In this document: one piece after another, positions 46,256 to 56,079 of the stretch
How the letters are laid out: every line of letters begins with the position of its first letter
How positions within the stretch are numbered: the first letter of the stretch is position 1
Source: Microbacterium murale
GTDB taxonomy: Bacteria > Actinomycetota > Actinomycetes > Actinomycetales > Microbacteriaceae
Assembly: GCF_030815955.1 (NCBI RefSeq)
Contig: NZ_JAUSXK010000001.1
Location: 2,976,001-3,040,000 of the forward strand
Length of the DNA stretch: 64,000 nt
Direction of reading: 5' to 3'
Translations under genes and position numbers: made by a program
Notes under the pieces: generated by a model
What the model was told of the DNA's origin: nothing
Seen by the model: only the letters and a program-made list of their open reading frames with translations
The model's database searches: none

Positions 46256-47139
46256 CCGCTGTCGTCCTCGACGGCAAGGCCGCAGCAGCCGAGATCAAGG
46301 CCGAGCTGACCGAACGCGTCGCTGCTCTGCGTGACCGTGGGATCATTCCTGGAATCGCCACGGTGCTCGTGGGGGCCGACCCCGCGTCCCAGCTGTATGT
46401 GGGGATGAAGCACCGGCAGTCCGAGGCGATCGGGATGAACTCGATCCAGCGCGAACTGCCGGCTGATGCCACGCAGGAGCAGGTCGAGGCGCTGATCGAT
46501 GAACTCAACGCCGACCCGACGTGCCACGGCTACATCGTGCAGCTGCCGTTGCCGAAGCACATCGACACCGATGCGATCCTCGAGCGCATCGATCCCGACA
46601 AGGATGCCGACGGTCTGCACCCGACCAACCTCGGCCGGCTCGTGCTGAACGTCAACGCGCCGATCCACACGCCGCTGCCGTGCACGCCTCGCGGTGTCAT
46701 CGAACTGCTGCTGCGCAACGGCTACGACCTGAAGGGCAAGCATGTCGTCGTCGTCGGGCGCGGTGTCACGATCGGTCGCTCGATCGGACTGCTGCTCACC
46801 CGCCGCGATCTCAACGCCACGGTGACGCTCACGCACACCGGCACGGTCGACCTGCCGAGGTACCTGCGCGAGGCTGACGTCGTCGTCGCGGCGGCAGGCG
46901 TCAAGCACCTCGTCCGCGCGGAAGACGTCAAGCCTGGCGCCGCTGTGCTCGACGTGGGAGTCACGCGTGAGGACGACCCTGAGACCGGCAAGTCGAAGGT
47001 GTACGGAGACGTGCACCCAGACGTCGCATCCGTCGCCGGCTTCGTATCGCCCAACCCCGGTGGTGTCGGTCCGATGACCGTCGCACTGCTGATGACGAAT
47101 GTCGTCGAAGCCGCGGAGCGATTCGCAAGCGAAGGCTGA
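46252..47139 (+). CDS. folD: Bifunctional methylene-THF dehydrogenase / methenyl-THF cyclohydrolase
   Basis: The 295-aa protein oxidises the methylene-THF made by GlyA and opens it to 10-formyl-THF. The catalytic Lys lies in [16 protein letters not shown], and the family signatures [24 protein letters not shown] and [15 protein letters not shown] (NADP binding) are clear. [16 protein letters not shown] closes the active site. GTG start in a four-base overlap with the glyA stop. Both genes answer to the same riboswitch. Confidence 0.96.
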   Translation: MTAVVLDGKAAAAEIKAELTERVAALRDRGIIPGIATVLVGADPASQLYVGMKHRQSEAIGMNSIQRELPADATQEQVEALIDELNADPTCHGYIVQLPLPKHIDTDAILERIDPDKDADGLHPTNLGRLVLNVNAPIHTPLPCTPRGVIELLLRNGYDLKGKHVVVVGRGVTIGRSIGLLLTRRDLNATVTLTHTGTVDLPRYLREADVVVAAAGVKHLVRAEDVKPGAAVLDVGVTREDDPETGKSKVYGDVHPDVASVAGFVSPNPGGVGPMTVALLMTNVVEAAERFASEG

Positions 47140-47140
47140 G

Positions 47141-47707
47141 TTACAGCTCGTTCAGCATCCGTCGCTGTTCGGGGGTGAGCCCGTCATCGAGCTCCTCCCG
47201 GCCAGCGGCGGTCGCCGCGCCTTGTCCAGCGGATGCTCCGGCATCCGAAGCAGCAGTGGTCGAGGTGCGCCCGCCCTTCACCTTCGACTGCACGGTGTCG
47301 AACACCGCGCCCGCCTTCGTCTCGATCCGGTCATCCACCAGGTCGTAGATGACCCAGGCGATCAGCAGGTACAGCGGCGGCAGCACGTATCCCCAGAACC
47401 AGCCGCGCACGTCGACGCCGCTGAGCCACACGGTCAGCACCCACACGACGAGCTCGACGATGAAGACCAGCCCGTACTGGACGACCTTCTCACCGACGTT
47501 CGTGCGTGTCTGGGCGGACTTCGCTGCCGCTCCGCGGAACACCTTGAGCAGCGTCGGTTTGAGTGCAAGCGTCGCCACAGTGAGGATCACGGCTGCCCAC
47601 AGCGCGTTCCAACCGACGCTCACGCTTGACATGAGCAGCCCGATCAGCAGCAGTACGACGACGTTGAACACGTACAGGGAGACGGCGCGGACGGTCCACT
47701 TCTTCAT
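47141..47707 (-). CDS. Hypothetical four-helix membrane protein
   Basis: A 188-aa protein with about four membrane helices in the first 125 residues (AVSLYVFNVVVLLLIGLLM, VVQYGLVFIVELVVWVLTVW) and a cytoplasmic Ala/Gly/Thr-rich tail ending in LTPEQRRMLNEL. I do not recognise the family. Its stop lies one base from the folD stop, convergent. It has no obvious partner. Confidence 0.7.
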   Translation of the reverse strand: MKKWTVRAVSLYVFNVVVLLLIGLLMSSVSVGWNALWAAVILTVATLALKPTLLKVFRGAAAKSAQTRTNVGEKVVQYGLVFIVELVVWVLTVWLSGVDVRGWFWGYVLPPLYLLIAWVIYDLVDDRIETKAGAVFDTVQSKVKGGRTSTTAASDAGASAGQGAATAAGREELDDGLTPEQRRMLNEL

Positions 47708-47751
47708 GCCATCAGCCTAGGGCGATGATTCCCCGTGGGGAACGACCACGA

Positions 47752-48474
47752 TCAGCCGGTGAGGCCAGGTGCCTCGATGCCGACGATCCGAGCGTGCTCG
47801 TCGAAGCGGAACGTGGCAGAGCCGGATGCGTCGGTGACGATGGCGCCGCTGAAGGCCTCGTCGGTCCACTGCAGGTTCCAACCGGCCAGACGCGCGGCGT
47901 CCCACACCGGCGAACGCATATCGCTCAGCGTGAGGCCCGAAAGGATGCGGGGAGCGCTGATCACGGCATCCTGCACCGTCAGCGGCGCGAGCGGCGCGTC
48001 CAGCAGGAACACGGCGCGAGTACCGCCGCCGATCGGAGCCGAGTAGTACGGGGAACGGCCTGTGATCTCGACCGCCACCGTGCCGATCTGGTGCGCGAGC
48101 TGCGCGATCCACGCGTCGAGGTCTGCGCCGGCTTCTTCGGGGAACGCGAGCTCGGCCTGGCTGAGCTCCGCGATGCCGTACTGGGCGCCGTAGTCGCGCA
48201 ACTGTGCGGCCACCCCCTGCGGGTCGCCCTGGGGGTGAGCCCACGCCCACAGCAGGGACCGCGGCCCGGGTGCGATCGTCGCGACCAGGTGGGGGCGTGT
48301 CACCATTTGGTGCGCGGGGTTCGCGTTCGCGGTGAAGGTAAGCGTCCCCGCGGCCATGTCGGCGTCCCAGCGGTGCTCGCCCAGCGCATCGACGGCAGTG
48401 GTGAGCGCGTCCTGGCGGAGTGTGGCGAAGAGTGCTGCGCGATCGGCAAGGGGCTGCAGGGCTGCGAAGGTCAT
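47752..48474 (-). CDS. DUF6882-like protein of unknown function
   Basis: A 240-aa soluble protein. RSLLWAWAHPQGDPQG and SPVWDAARLAGWNLQWTDE resemble the DUF6882 family, for which no biochemical role is established; I am only fairly sure of this link. No signal peptide or membrane helix. ATG at 48474 is taken because upstream residues do not continue the fold. It is 64 bp downstream of the MFS transporter gene in the same direction. Confidence 0.65.
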   Translation of the reverse strand: MTFAALQPLADRAALFATLRQDALTTAVDALGEHRWDADMAAGTLTFTANANPAHQMVTRPHLVATIAPGPRSLLWAWAHPQGDPQGVAAQLRDYGAQYGIAELSQAELAFPEEAGADLDAWIAQLAHQIGTVAVEITGRSPYYSAPIGGGTRAVFLLDAPLAPLTVQDAVISAPRILSGLTLSDMRSPVWDAARLAGWNLQWTDEAFSGAIVTDASGSATFRFDEHARIVGIEAPGLTG

Positions 48475-48537
48475 GGCTCCAGTCTGGCCTGAGATCCTAT
48501 GATTGCGCCAGCTCCCGTCCCGTCGGATCCGCATCCT

Positions 48538-49824
48538 TCAGACGTCGGCCGCATCGACCACTGATGCCCGACCCATCCGCCAGACGCTCGGCACGGCGAG
48601 AGTGGCCAGAGCGCAGCCGGCGTACAGCGCGGCGGAGACCAGGAGCACGATGCCGACGTCGGCATGCGTGATCATCCAGCCGTAGATCAGCGTGCCGATC
48701 GGCATCACCACGAAACTCCCCAGCATGTCGTAGCTGGAGACGCGAGAGAGCTTGTCGCCGGGGATGTTCTCCATCATCGCGACGTTCCACCCCGTGCTGA
48801 AGACCTCGAGTCCCGCACCGGCGATCAGCGCCGCGATCGCCAGGAAGACCACCGCGGGGTGCAGCCCCAGCATCGTCAAAGGGATGGCGAAGAACGCCAT
48901 GCCGATCATGCCGAGTCTGAGCGGACGCTTCAGCGGGAACCACATCAGCAACAGGGTCATGACCAGTACTCCGACGCCCTCGGCACTGATCACCCACCCC
49001 CATCCCGTGATCCCGAGGAGTTCGTTGTTCTTCGCGATGTAGGGGCCGACGACGCCCCAGGCACCGACGTGTATCGCGTTCATGATCATGAACGCGAGTA
49101 CGACGACCCACAACCAGGTGCGGCTGCGGAACTCATCCCACCCGGTGCGCAGATCGCGCAACAGCGTCGACTCGCCGGAACCTGCCGGCGGCGGCAGCTT
49201 CACCAGTGCGAGCACCGGGATGGCGCAGAGCCACCCCGCGACCTGGACCAGCATCGCCCATGCGGGTCCCGCCGTCGCGACCAGGATGCCGGCGATCACC
49301 GGCCCGCCGATCGTGACCGCCGATCGCACGAACGAGAGCATCGCGTTCGCCTGCTGCAAGTGGGCAGGTGTCGTCAGTTGGGGGATGATGCCCTGCATGG
49401 CCGGCAGCACGAACGCCGTCGAGGCACCGTTGACGGCCGCGAGCACGATCATGAGCGGGATCGTTGCCGTGCCGCTGAACAGCAGGGCCGCCATGGCGCC
49501 CATCGAGAGGATGTCGATGACGTAGCAGCTCTGGATGATCAGGGCACGGGGCAGCCGATCCGCGACGACGCCGCCGAACAGCACGAACACGATGTTCGCG
49601 ACGGTGAAGGCGGTGAGGACGTACGAGAGCGAAAGTGCGTCGTTGTCGACCTGCAGCACCGCGAAGGCGAGGGCGATCGACGACATCGATCCGGTGACCA
49701 GTGTGATCGCACGGGCGAGGAAGAACCAGCGGAAGCCCGGGTCCTGCATGGCCTCGAGGCCGCGGATCACGGGCGGGATTTCAACGAAAGCATCCGCCGA
49801 TCTTCTCACGTCGGGCTCGCCCAC
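48538..49824 (-). CDS. MFS transporter, EntS/MFS_3-like
   Basis: A membrane protein of up to 428 aa with about 12 helices, GGVVADRLPRALIIQSCYVI being the loop 2-3 motif of the major facilitator superfamily. The pattern resembles EntS-type exporters and related drug or metabolite efflux proteins. The GTG start at 49824 lies inside one arm of a long inverted repeat; the ATG at 49749 (MQDPGFRWFFLARA) right before helix 1 may be the true start. Function in xylose metabolism is not implied by its location after xylB. Confidence 0.8.
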   Translation of the reverse strand: MGEPDVRRSADAFVEIPPVIRGLEAMQDPGFRWFFLARAITLVTGSMSSIALAFAVLQVDNDALSLSYVLTAFTVANIVFVLFGGVVADRLPRALIIQSCYVIDILSMGAMAALLFSGTATIPLMIVLAAVNGASTAFVLPAMQGIIPQLTTPAHLQQANAMLSFVRSAVTIGGPVIAGILVATAGPAWAMLVQVAGWLCAIPVLALVKLPPPAGSGESTLLRDLRTGWDEFRSRTWLWVVVLAFMIMNAIHVGAWGVVGPYIAKNNELLGITGWGWVISAEGVGVLVMTLLLMWFPLKRPLRLGMIGMAFFAIPLTMLGLHPAVVFLAIAALIAGAGLEVFSTGWNVAMMENIPGDKLSRVSSYDMLGSFVVMPIGTLIYGWMITHADVGIVLLVSAALYAGCALATLAVPSVWRMGRASVVDAADV

Positions 49825-49878
49825 CCGCCGCTGACCCGGTACGAAACGGGGAATGCTCGTGTCAGCGGCGGACGGGCG
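49818..49878. repeat. Long inverted repeat between xylB and the MFS gene, probable terminator
   Basis: CCGCCGCTGAC (49825-49835) pairs perfectly with GTCAGCGGCGG (49861-49871); after a two-base mismatch the pairing goes on with CGCCC (49818-49822) and GGGCG (49874-49878), giving 16 pairs. The loop is 25 bases and has a small CCG/CGG stem. It starts 6 bp beyond the xylB stop on the minus strand, so it should end the xylAB transcript. Confidence 0.6.
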
Positions 49879-49883
49879 AGTGC

Positions 49884-51317
49884 TCAGGGCAGGCGGGTGG
49901 CGTACTGCTCTCGGATGATCGGGCGCGTGTCGCGCTCGAGGCGCGCCGTGATCTCCACCGGCCAGTCGGGTGCAGTGCCACGGAGCCCCCAGGCTGCTTG
50001 CACTGCGGCTCCGAGGGCGACATATTCTCCGGGCGCAGGCACGACCACCGGAGCGTCGAACACCTGGGCCGCGATGCGCGCCACCGCTTCACTCTGCGCG
50101 GCGCCGCCGACGAGCAGAATGCGCTCGGCCCGCACTCCGTGCGCGCGGATGCGATCGAGACCGTCGGCGAGGCCGCAGAGCACGCCTTCGATCGCGGCAC
50201 GTGCGAGATTCTCACGGCTCGTGGAGAGCAGCGTCATGCCGAACAGCGATGCCGTGGCATCCGGCAGGTTGGGCGTGCGCTCGCCCTCGAACCATGGTTG
50301 CAGCACGAGTCCGCCGGCGCCGGGCTCAGCAGCCAATGCGAGGCGGGAGAACTCCCCGTGGTCGACGCCGAGGAGGGATGCCGTGGCATCCAGCACTCGC
50401 GCAGCATTCAGGGTCGCGACCAACGGCAGGAATCCTCCGGCCGCGTCGGCGAAGCCTGCCACTGTGCCGCTCGGGTCCGCGACAGCGACATCGGTGACGG
50501 CGAAGACTGTGCCGCTCGTTCCGATCGAGACGCCGATGTCGCCGCTGCCCGCCCCCATGCCCAGGGCGGCCGCAGCGTTGTCTCCAGCACCGGCGGTGAC
50601 GAGGATGCCGTTCTGGCCCGGCACATGTTCCGCTGGGCCCAGCACGCGCGGGAGCACGACATCGCTCGCGTCACGACGCAGGGCCACGCCGAGCAGTTCG
50701 CGGTCGTATTCGCCTCGTGTCGAGTCGAAATAGGCGGTGCCGCTCGCGTCCGATCGATCGGTGATGAGCTCGTCGAGCACCGGCCCGAGTGGTGATTCGT
50801 CTGCGGGACCGTAGCCGCGCAGACGCCAACTGAGCCAGTCGTGGGGGAGCGCGATCGCCGCGATCCGGGCCGCGTTCTCGGGCTCCGCGTCCGCTACCCA
50901 GCGCACCTTGCTCGCCGTGAACGACGCCACCGGGACGACGCCCGTCCGACGGGCGTACTCCTCTGCGCCGATCTCGGAGATCAGTGCAGCCGCAGCATCC
51001 GCCGACCTGGTGTCGTTCCAGAGCAGGGCAGGGCGGATCACGTGGCCGTCGGAATCGAGTGCGACAAGACCGTGCTGCTGGCCGCCTACGCCGACGGCCG
51101 CGACACCATCCAGCCCGCCTGCATCCGAGATCGCACTCTGCAGTGCCTCCCACCATGCGGCGGGATCGACCTCGGTACCGTCGGGGTGCGCGGCTCGTCC
51201 GGAGCGGATGACCGCTCCGGACGAGAGATCGCGGATGACGACCTTGCAACTCTGCGTCGACGAATCGACGCCGGCGACCAGCGTCTGCGTGCTGGTCACC
51301 GCGGTGTCGGTCGCCAC
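49884..51317 (-). CDS. xylB: Xylulokinase
   Basis: A 477-aa FGGY-family kinase that phosphorylates D-xylulose. N-terminal phosphate loop [15 protein letters not shown], substrate motif [27 protein letters not shown], and the C-terminal ATP-binding [16 protein letters not shown] and [20 protein letters not shown] are all present. The GTG start at 51317 lies 3 bp after the xylA stop, so it is cotranscribed with xylA. Confidence 0.95.
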   Translation of the reverse strand: MATDTAVTSTQTLVAGVDSSTQSCKVVIRDLSSGAVIRSGRAAHPDGTEVDPAAWWEALQSAISDAGGLDGVAAVGVGGQQHGLVALDSDGHVIRPALLWNDTRSADAAAALISEIGAEEYARRTGVVPVASFTASKVRWVADAEPENAARIAAIALPHDWLSWRLRGYGPADESPLGPVLDELITDRSDASGTAYFDSTRGEYDRELLGVALRRDASDVVLPRVLGPAEHVPGQNGILVTAGAGDNAAAALGMGAGSGDIGVSIGTSGTVFAVTDVAVADPSGTVAGFADAAGGFLPLVATLNAARVLDATASLLGVDHGEFSRLALAAEPGAGGLVLQPWFEGERTPNLPDATASLFGMTLLSTSRENLARAAIEGVLCGLADGLDRIRAHGVRAERILLVGGAAQSEAVARIAAQVFDAPVVVPAPGEYVALGAAVQAAWGLRGTAPDWPVEITARLERDTRPIIREQYATRLP

Positions 51318-51320
51318 AGC

Positions 51321-52511
51321 TCAGCGAGCGCCGAGCAGGTGCTCGGTGGCGAGCTGCTGCAGGCGGACGAATCCGAAGCCCTTGCCGCCGAGATAGGCGT
51401 CGGCGTCGAAGTCCTCGAAGGCACTGCGGTCGGCGAGGAAGTCGTCGTAGCTCTCGCCGGGGTTCAGTGTCGGCGTCGCGAGTTCGTCGACCTTGGACGC
51501 GGCCAGCGCCTCCTGCACCTCGGGGTCTGCGCGGAAGGCAGCAGCACGCTCCTTGAGGAGCAGATAGGTGCGCATGTTCGCGGCTGCAGAGTCCCAGACA
51601 CCGGTCTCGTCTTCGGTGCGGCTCGGCTTGTAGTCGAAGTGACGAGGACCGTCATAGGCGGGAACGCCGCCGGGGCCGCCGTTCTCGAGCAGGTCGACCA
51701 GGGCGAAGGCGTTGTGCAGGTCACCGTGACCGAAAACGAGGTCCTGGTCGTACTTGATTCCGCGCTGACCATTGAGGTCGATGTGGAACAGCTTCTCGTG
51801 GAAGAGCGCCTGGGCGATGCCGGCCGCGAAGTTGAGTCCTGCCATCTGCTCGTGGCCGACTTCGGGGTTCACACCGAACAGCTCAGGACGCGCGAGAGAG
51901 CCGATGAACGCGATGGCGTGGCCGAGGGTCGGCAGCAGGATGTCGCCGCGGGGCTCGTTCGGCTTCGGCTCGATCGCGAAGCGGATGTCGTAGCCCTTGT
52001 CGGTGACGTAGTCGGCGAGGAGGTTCACGGACTCGCGGTAGCGCTCGAGAGCTTGGCGAACGTCCTTGGCGGAGTCGTACTCGGCGCCCTCGCGGCCACC
52101 CCACATCACGAACGTCTTCGCACCGAGCTCGGCCCCGAGGTCGAGCTGACGGAACACCTTGCGCAGGGCGTAGCGACGCACGTCGCGGTCGTTGGAGGTG
52201 AAGCCGCCGTCCTTGAAGACCGGGGCGCTGAAGAGGTTGGTGGTGACCATCGGCACGATGAGGCCGGTGTCGGCCAGTGCGCCCTTCAGGCGATCGATCT
52301 GCTTCTGGCGCTCAGCGTCGGTGGAGCCGAACGCGAAGAGGTCGTCGTCGTGGAAGGTCAGGCCGTATGCGCCGAGCTCGGACAGCTTCTCCACGGCATG
52401 TACGACGTCGAGACGCGGGCGGGTCGGACCGCCGAACGGGTCGGTTCCGTTGTAGTCGATGGTCCAGAGACCGAAGGAGAACTTGTCGTCGCGGGTGGGG
52501 GTGAGAGACAT
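51321..52511 (-). CDS. xylA: Xylose isomerase
   Basis: The 396-aa enzyme belongs to the short actinobacterial class of xylose isomerases (about 390 aa, as in Streptomyces and Arthrobacter). [20 protein letters not shown] has the catalytic His, [27 protein letters not shown] and [14 protein letters not shown] hold the metal ligands, and [19 protein letters not shown] is the second metal site. It converts D-xylose to D-xylulose. Own promoter upstream (52555-52583). Confidence 0.97.
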   Translation of the reverse strand: MSLTPTRDDKFSFGLWTIDYNGTDPFGGPTRPRLDVVHAVEKLSELGAYGLTFHDDDLFAFGSTDAERQKQIDRLKGALADTGLIVPMVTTNLFSAPVFKDGGFTSNDRDVRRYALRKVFRQLDLGAELGAKTFVMWGGREGAEYDSAKDVRQALERYRESVNLLADYVTDKGYDIRFAIEPKPNEPRGDILLPTLGHAIAFIGSLARPELFGVNPEVGHEQMAGLNFAAGIAQALFHEKLFHIDLNGQRGIKYDQDLVFGHGDLHNAFALVDLLENGGPGGVPAYDGPRHFDYKPSRTEDETGVWDSAAANMRTYLLLKERAAAFRADPEVQEALAASKVDELATPTLNPGESYDDFLADRSAFEDFDADAYLGGKGFGFVRLQQLATEHLLGAR

Positions 52512-52524
52512 GAGGGGTCGCTTT

Positions 52525-52558
52525 CAACATCGATGGTGAATTGTTGTGGGTAAAAACA
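52525..52558. promoter_or_regulatory. Overlapping inverted repeats before xylA, candidate operator
   Basis: CAACA (52525-52529) and TGTTG (52542-52546) are inverted over 12 bp, and TGTT (52542-52545) and AACA (52555-52558) are inverted over 9 bp. Both lie between the -10 box and the xylA ATG. TGTT/AACA arms recall ROK (XylR-type) operators rather than the AACGTT core of the neighbouring LacI site. Confidence 0.35.
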
Positions 52559-52583
52559 TATCAGCGCCCAGCGCCCGATGCAA
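52555..52583 (-). promoter_or_regulatory. Promoter of xylAB
   Basis: On the minus strand TTGCAT (52583-52578) and TATGTT (52560-52555) are exactly 17 bp apart. The start site would be near 52548, giving a short leader of about 37 nt before the xylA ATG with GAGGGG-like ribosome contacts. Confidence 0.6.
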
Positions 52584-52603
52584 TCCTGCGAGCGAGCGGT
52601 GCC

Positions 52604-53602
52604 TCAGCGCGTGGGGGGCATCGTCGAACTGCGGGTGATCAGCTCGGCCGGCAGCCGAATGTGCTCCGGCTCACCTCCGTCGAGCATGCTGAGCAGAATG
52701 CGCACGGCGACGGCGCCCATCGTGGCGAGGGGTTGTCGCACGGTGGTCAGCTGCGGAACATTCGACGCTGCTTCTGGGATGTCATCGAAGCCGACCACCG
52801 AGAGGTCCTGCGGTACGCGCAGCCCGCGTTCTGTCCCGACCCCGATCATCTCGATCGCGGAGAGATCGTTCGCCGCGAAGACCGCGGTCGGACGGTCGTC
52901 GAGATCGAGAAGTGCATGAGAACCGGCGGTCGCGCTCGCCGCGCGATATCCGCCTTCCACGACGAGTGCCTGATCGAACGGGATGCCGGCCGCGTCCAAT
53001 GCCGCGCGGTATCCGCGTTCGCGCTGGTGGGCGGATTCCAGGTCGGTGCGACCACGCAGGTGTCCGATGCGTCGATGCCCGAGGGAGATCAGGTGCTCGG
53101 TCGCGGCACGGGCGCCGTCGAAATTGTGCACGGCGACCGTCGCCGGTCCATCTGCTCCGGTGTGCGGGTCGACGGCGACGATCGGCACGCTGGATTGTGC
53201 GGGTGTGCTGGTCGGCGTGACGAGGATCGCGCCGTCGATGAGCGTGCCGCCCAGTCGGGAGAGGGAGCGCCGTTCCCACCCGAGGTGGTCGCCCGAGGAT
53301 ACGGTGCCGGCGTAGGCGAGGACATCGTATGGCGTGTCCTGCAGAGCGGTGGAGACTCCGCGCAGCAGCTGCAGCGCGAAGGGCTCGAACTCCGCTACCA
53401 GGACGCCGATGACGTTGGTCCGGCCTCGTCGCATGGAGGTCGCGACCAGAGAGCTCTCGTAGCCGAGTTCGGCCACCACGCGCAGCACGTGGGCGTGTGT
53501 GGCCGCAGACACTCCGTCGCGGCCGTTGATCGCCTTGGAGACGGTGGCCACCGAGACCCCGGCTGTGCGGGCGACATCGGTGATGGTTGGCCGAGCATTC
53601 AT
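52604..53602 (-). CDS. LacI-family transcriptional repressor
   Basis: A 332-aa regulator. The N-terminal DNA-binding domain is TITDVARTAGVSVATVSKAI, followed by the hinge helix region LVATSMRRGRTNVIGVLVAE and the periplasmic-binding-like sugar domain (FAANDLSAIEMIGVGTERGL, LSVVGFDDIPEA). It is divergent from the ABC importer/GH3 operon, with a near-perfect LacI operator in between, so it most likely represses that operon and itself in the absence of a xylo-oligosaccharide or glucoside inducer. It may also act on xylA just downstream. Confidence 0.93.
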   Translation of the reverse strand: MNARPTITDVARTAGVSVATVSKAINGRDGVSAATHAHVLRVVAELGYESSLVATSMRRGRTNVIGVLVAEFEPFALQLLRGVSTALQDTPYDVLAYAGTVSSGDHLGWERRSLSRLGGTLIDGAILVTPTSTPAQSSVPIVAVDPHTGADGPATVAVHNFDGARAATEHLISLGHRRIGHLRGRTDLESAHQRERGYRAALDAAGIPFDQALVVEGGYRAASATAGSHALLDLDDRPTAVFAANDLSAIEMIGVGTERGLRVPQDLSVVGFDDIPEAASNVPQLTTVRQPLATMGAVAVRILLSMLDGGEPEHIRLPAELITRSSTMPPTR

Positions 53603-53624
53603 GCAGTCAGCCTAGCCGAATAGA

Positions 53625-53644
53625 AAACGTTATCGATATCGTTT
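53625..53644. promoter_or_regulatory. LacI-family operator between the repressor gene and the sugar-import operon
   Basis: AAACGTTATCGATATCGTTT is a 20-bp palindrome with a single mismatched pair, centred on CG. It lies 22 bp before the repressor ATG and its right end overlaps the TTGACA -35 box of the import operon, so bound repressor would block both directions. Confidence 0.75.
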
Positions 53645-53672
53645 GACATCCCCGTGGGCGCGGTGTCAGAGT
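53643..53672 (+). promoter_or_regulatory. Promoter of the second sugar-import operon
   Basis: A consensus -35 box TTGACA (53643-53648) is followed after 18 bp by CAGAGT (53667-53672) as the best -10. The -35 overlaps the LacI operator. The leader before the binding-protein ATG would be about 75 nt. Confidence 0.55.
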
Positions 53673-53755
53673 GGGCCCACGAACACATTGGTGCGGCTGG
53701 CAACAAATATGACGTGTCGCGCTGCACGACAACTCGAAGAAGAGGAGAACACAGC

Positions 53756-55054
53756 ATGAAGATGCGAAAGGCATTGGCGGCAGGTGCTGCGGTCGTCGCA
53801 CTGGGATCGCTCGTCCTGTCCGGCTGCAGCGGCACCAGCGGTGGCGGTGGCGAGGGCGAAGGCGGCGAGACCACGCTCACGATGTGGCACAACTCGACGA
53901 CCGGCGACGGCAAGCAGTACTGGGAAGACGCAGCCGCCGCTTTCAACGAGGCGAACCCTGAGGTCACGGTCAAGGTGACCTCGATCCAGAACGAAGACAT
54001 GGACGGCAAGCTGCAGACCGCCGTCAACTCGGGCGACATGCCGGACATCTTCATGGCGCGCGGCGGCGGGAAGCTCGCCGACATCGTCGAGGCCGGCAAG
54101 GTCAAAGACCTGACGGACCTCATAGACGACGACGTGAAGACCGCCTTCGGTGAGGCTCCGTTCAGCGCATTCACCGTCGACGGCAAGATCTACGGTGTGC
54201 CGAGCGCTGTGCTTCCCGGCGGCATCTTCTACAGCAAGGACCTCTTCGCTCAGGCCGGCATCGAATCAGAGCCGACGTCAGTCGAAGAGCTCGAGGACGC
54301 CGTGGACAAGCTCAAGGCCGCAGGGATCGCTCCCATCGCGCTCGGTGCGAAGGACGCCTGGCCGGCCGCGCACTGGTACTACTTCTTCGCGGTGCGCGCC
54401 TGCGGGCAGGACATCATCGAGAACCTGTCCACCAGTCCCGACTTCACCGATCAGTGCTGGCTGGACGCTGCTGAGAACCTGAACGACTTCACGGCGACCG
54501 AGCCCTTCAATGACGGCTTCCTGACGACGACGGCCCAGCAGGGCGCCAACTCGTCCGCCGGACTCCTTGCCAACCACCAGGCGGCCATGGAACTCATGGG
54601 CGCGTGGGACGTCGGCGTCATCGCCGGTCTCACTCCCGACGGAGAGCCGCTCGCAGACCTCGGCTGGTTCCCGTTCCCCGAGGTCGACGGCGGCGACGGT
54701 GAACCAGGCGCGATGATGGGCGGCGTCGATGGCTACTCGTGCTCGATCGACTCGCCGGCCACCTGCGAGGAGTTCCTCAACTTCGTCGCGTCGAAGGAAT
54801 GGCAGGAGAAGTACGCGGACGCCTTCCAGACGATCCCGGCCAACCAGGACGCCACAGGAGCAGTCACCGATCCGTCGCTGGTTCCGCTGATGGAGGCGTA
54901 CAGCAAGGCGCCGTACGTGTCGCTCTGGCTGGACACGGCGCTCGGACAGAACGTCGGAAACGCGCTGAACACCGGTGTCGTCGAGATGCTCGCAGGTCAG
55001 GGCGATCCGCAGAAGCTCGTCGACAGCATCGCGAACGCCGCGGCGAGGGGCTGA
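53756..55054 (+). CDS. Sugar-binding lipoprotein of the second CUT1 importer
   Basis: A 432-aa lipoprotein: signal MKMRKALAAGAAVVALGSLV with lipobox VLSGC, a Gly-rich linker, then the cluster-D sugar-binding fold (TTLTMWHNSTTGDGKQYWED, GKIYGVPSAVLPGGIFYSKD, MELMGAWDVGVIAG). ATG at 53756 has AGGAG nine bases upstream. Three more cysteines in the second lobe (RACGQD, DQCWLD, YSCSIDSPATCEE) may form disulfides. First gene of the operon with two permeases and GH3; probably binds xylo- or gluco-oligosaccharides. Confidence 0.92.
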   Translation: MKMRKALAAGAAVVALGSLVLSGCSGTSGGGGEGEGGETTLTMWHNSTTGDGKQYWEDAAAAFNEANPEVTVKVTSIQNEDMDGKLQTAVNSGDMPDIFMARGGGKLADIVEAGKVKDLTDLIDDDVKTAFGEAPFSAFTVDGKIYGVPSAVLPGGIFYSKDLFAQAGIESEPTSVEELEDAVDKLKAAGIAPIALGAKDAWPAAHWYYFFAVRACGQDIIENLSTSPDFTDQCWLDAAENLNDFTATEPFNDGFLTTTAQQGANSSAGLLANHQAAMELMGAWDVGVIAGLTPDGEPLADLGWFPFPEVDGGDGEPGAMMGGVDGYSCSIDSPATCEEFLNFVASKEWQEKYADAFQTIPANQDATGAVTDPSLVPLMEAYSKAPYVSLWLDTALGQNVGNALNTGVVEMLAGQGDPQKLVDSIANAAARG

Positions 55055-55062
55055 ACGACGAC

Positions 55063-56079
55063 ATGTCCGAATCTCAGGCGCTGATGACACCCACTGCGTC
55101 TGCGAGGAGCAACCGGGTCGGGGCCGATCGTGCATCGGTCCCGACCCGGGCGCCGCGGCGGCCCGACTGGCGCAAGCGCGGCGAGATCACGCTCCTGGCA
55201 GGACCCGCACTGCTGATCTTCGTCGGCTTCGTCATCCTCCCGGTGATGATGGCCGCGTTCTACGGCTTCTTCAAATGGAACGGTTACGGCTGGCCCACCG
55301 AGTTCGTGGGGCTCGACAACTACGCACTCATGCTGCAGGACGACACGTTCCGCGCGGCCGTGGGGCACAACTTCACGATCGTCGTCCTCTCGCTCCTGAT
55401 GCAGGGGCCGATCGCGATCCTGTTCGCTCTGCTTCTGAATCAGAAGATCCGCGGTCGATCGGTGATCCGTGTGCTGATCTTCGCGCCGTACGTCATCGCC
55501 GAAGTGGTCGTCGGCACGGGCTGGAGCCTCATGCTGCAGGACGCGGGGGCGTTGAACTCTCTGCTCGAGAAGGTCGGCCTCGGAGCACTGCAGAACTCGT
55601 GGATCGCTGATCCGGCGATCGCGATGTGGTCGTTGATGATCATCATCACCTGGAAGTACATCGGCTTCGCCGTGATCCTCATGCTCGCCGGAATGCAGTC
55701 GATTCCCGAAGAGCTCTACGAGGCCGCAGCCATCGACGGCGCCGGGTTCTGGAAGTCGCAGTGGAGCATCACGCTCCCGCTGCTCGGACCGACCATCCGC
55801 ATCTGGGCCTTCCTGTCGATCATCGGCTCGCTGCAGCTGTTCGACCTCGTCAACATCATCTGGGGTCAGTACATCGCGGCAACCGCCGGCACCTCGACGA
55901 TGGCCACCTACATGTACCAGAACGGGCATCTTGCCGGCAGCTACGGCTACGGCAACGCGGTCGCCGTGATGCTCTTCCTCATCTCACTCGTCGTCGCCCT
56001 CGTCTACCAGCGGTTCATTCTCCGCCGTGACACCGAAGGCGCGTTGACGGGGGACGGCAGAAAGGGGCGCCGGCGATGA
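55063..56079 (+). CDS. CUT1 sugar ABC permease, MalF-type
   Basis: A 338-aa permease with a 40-residue polar N-terminus and six membrane helices; the EAA coupling loop is ELYEAAAIDGAGFWKSQWSI. ATG at 55063 lies 8 bp after the binding-protein stop; the longer frame upstream runs through the binding-protein gene and is not used. It overlaps the MalG-type gene by ATGA. Confidence 0.92.
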   Translation: MSESQALMTPTASARSNRVGADRASVPTRAPRRPDWRKRGEITLLAGPALLIFVGFVILPVMMAAFYGFFKWNGYGWPTEFVGLDNYALMLQDDTFRAAVGHNFTIVVLSLLMQGPIAILFALLLNQKIRGRSVIRVLIFAPYVIAEVVVGTGWSLMLQDAGALNSLLEKVGLGALQNSWIADPAIAMWSLMIIITWKYIGFAVILMLAGMQSIPEELYEAAAIDGAGFWKSQWSITLPLLGPTIRIWAFLSIIGSLQLFDLVNIIWGQYIAATAGTSTMATYMYQNGHLAGSYGYGNAVAVMLFLISLVVALVYQRFILRRDTEGALTGDGRKGRRR

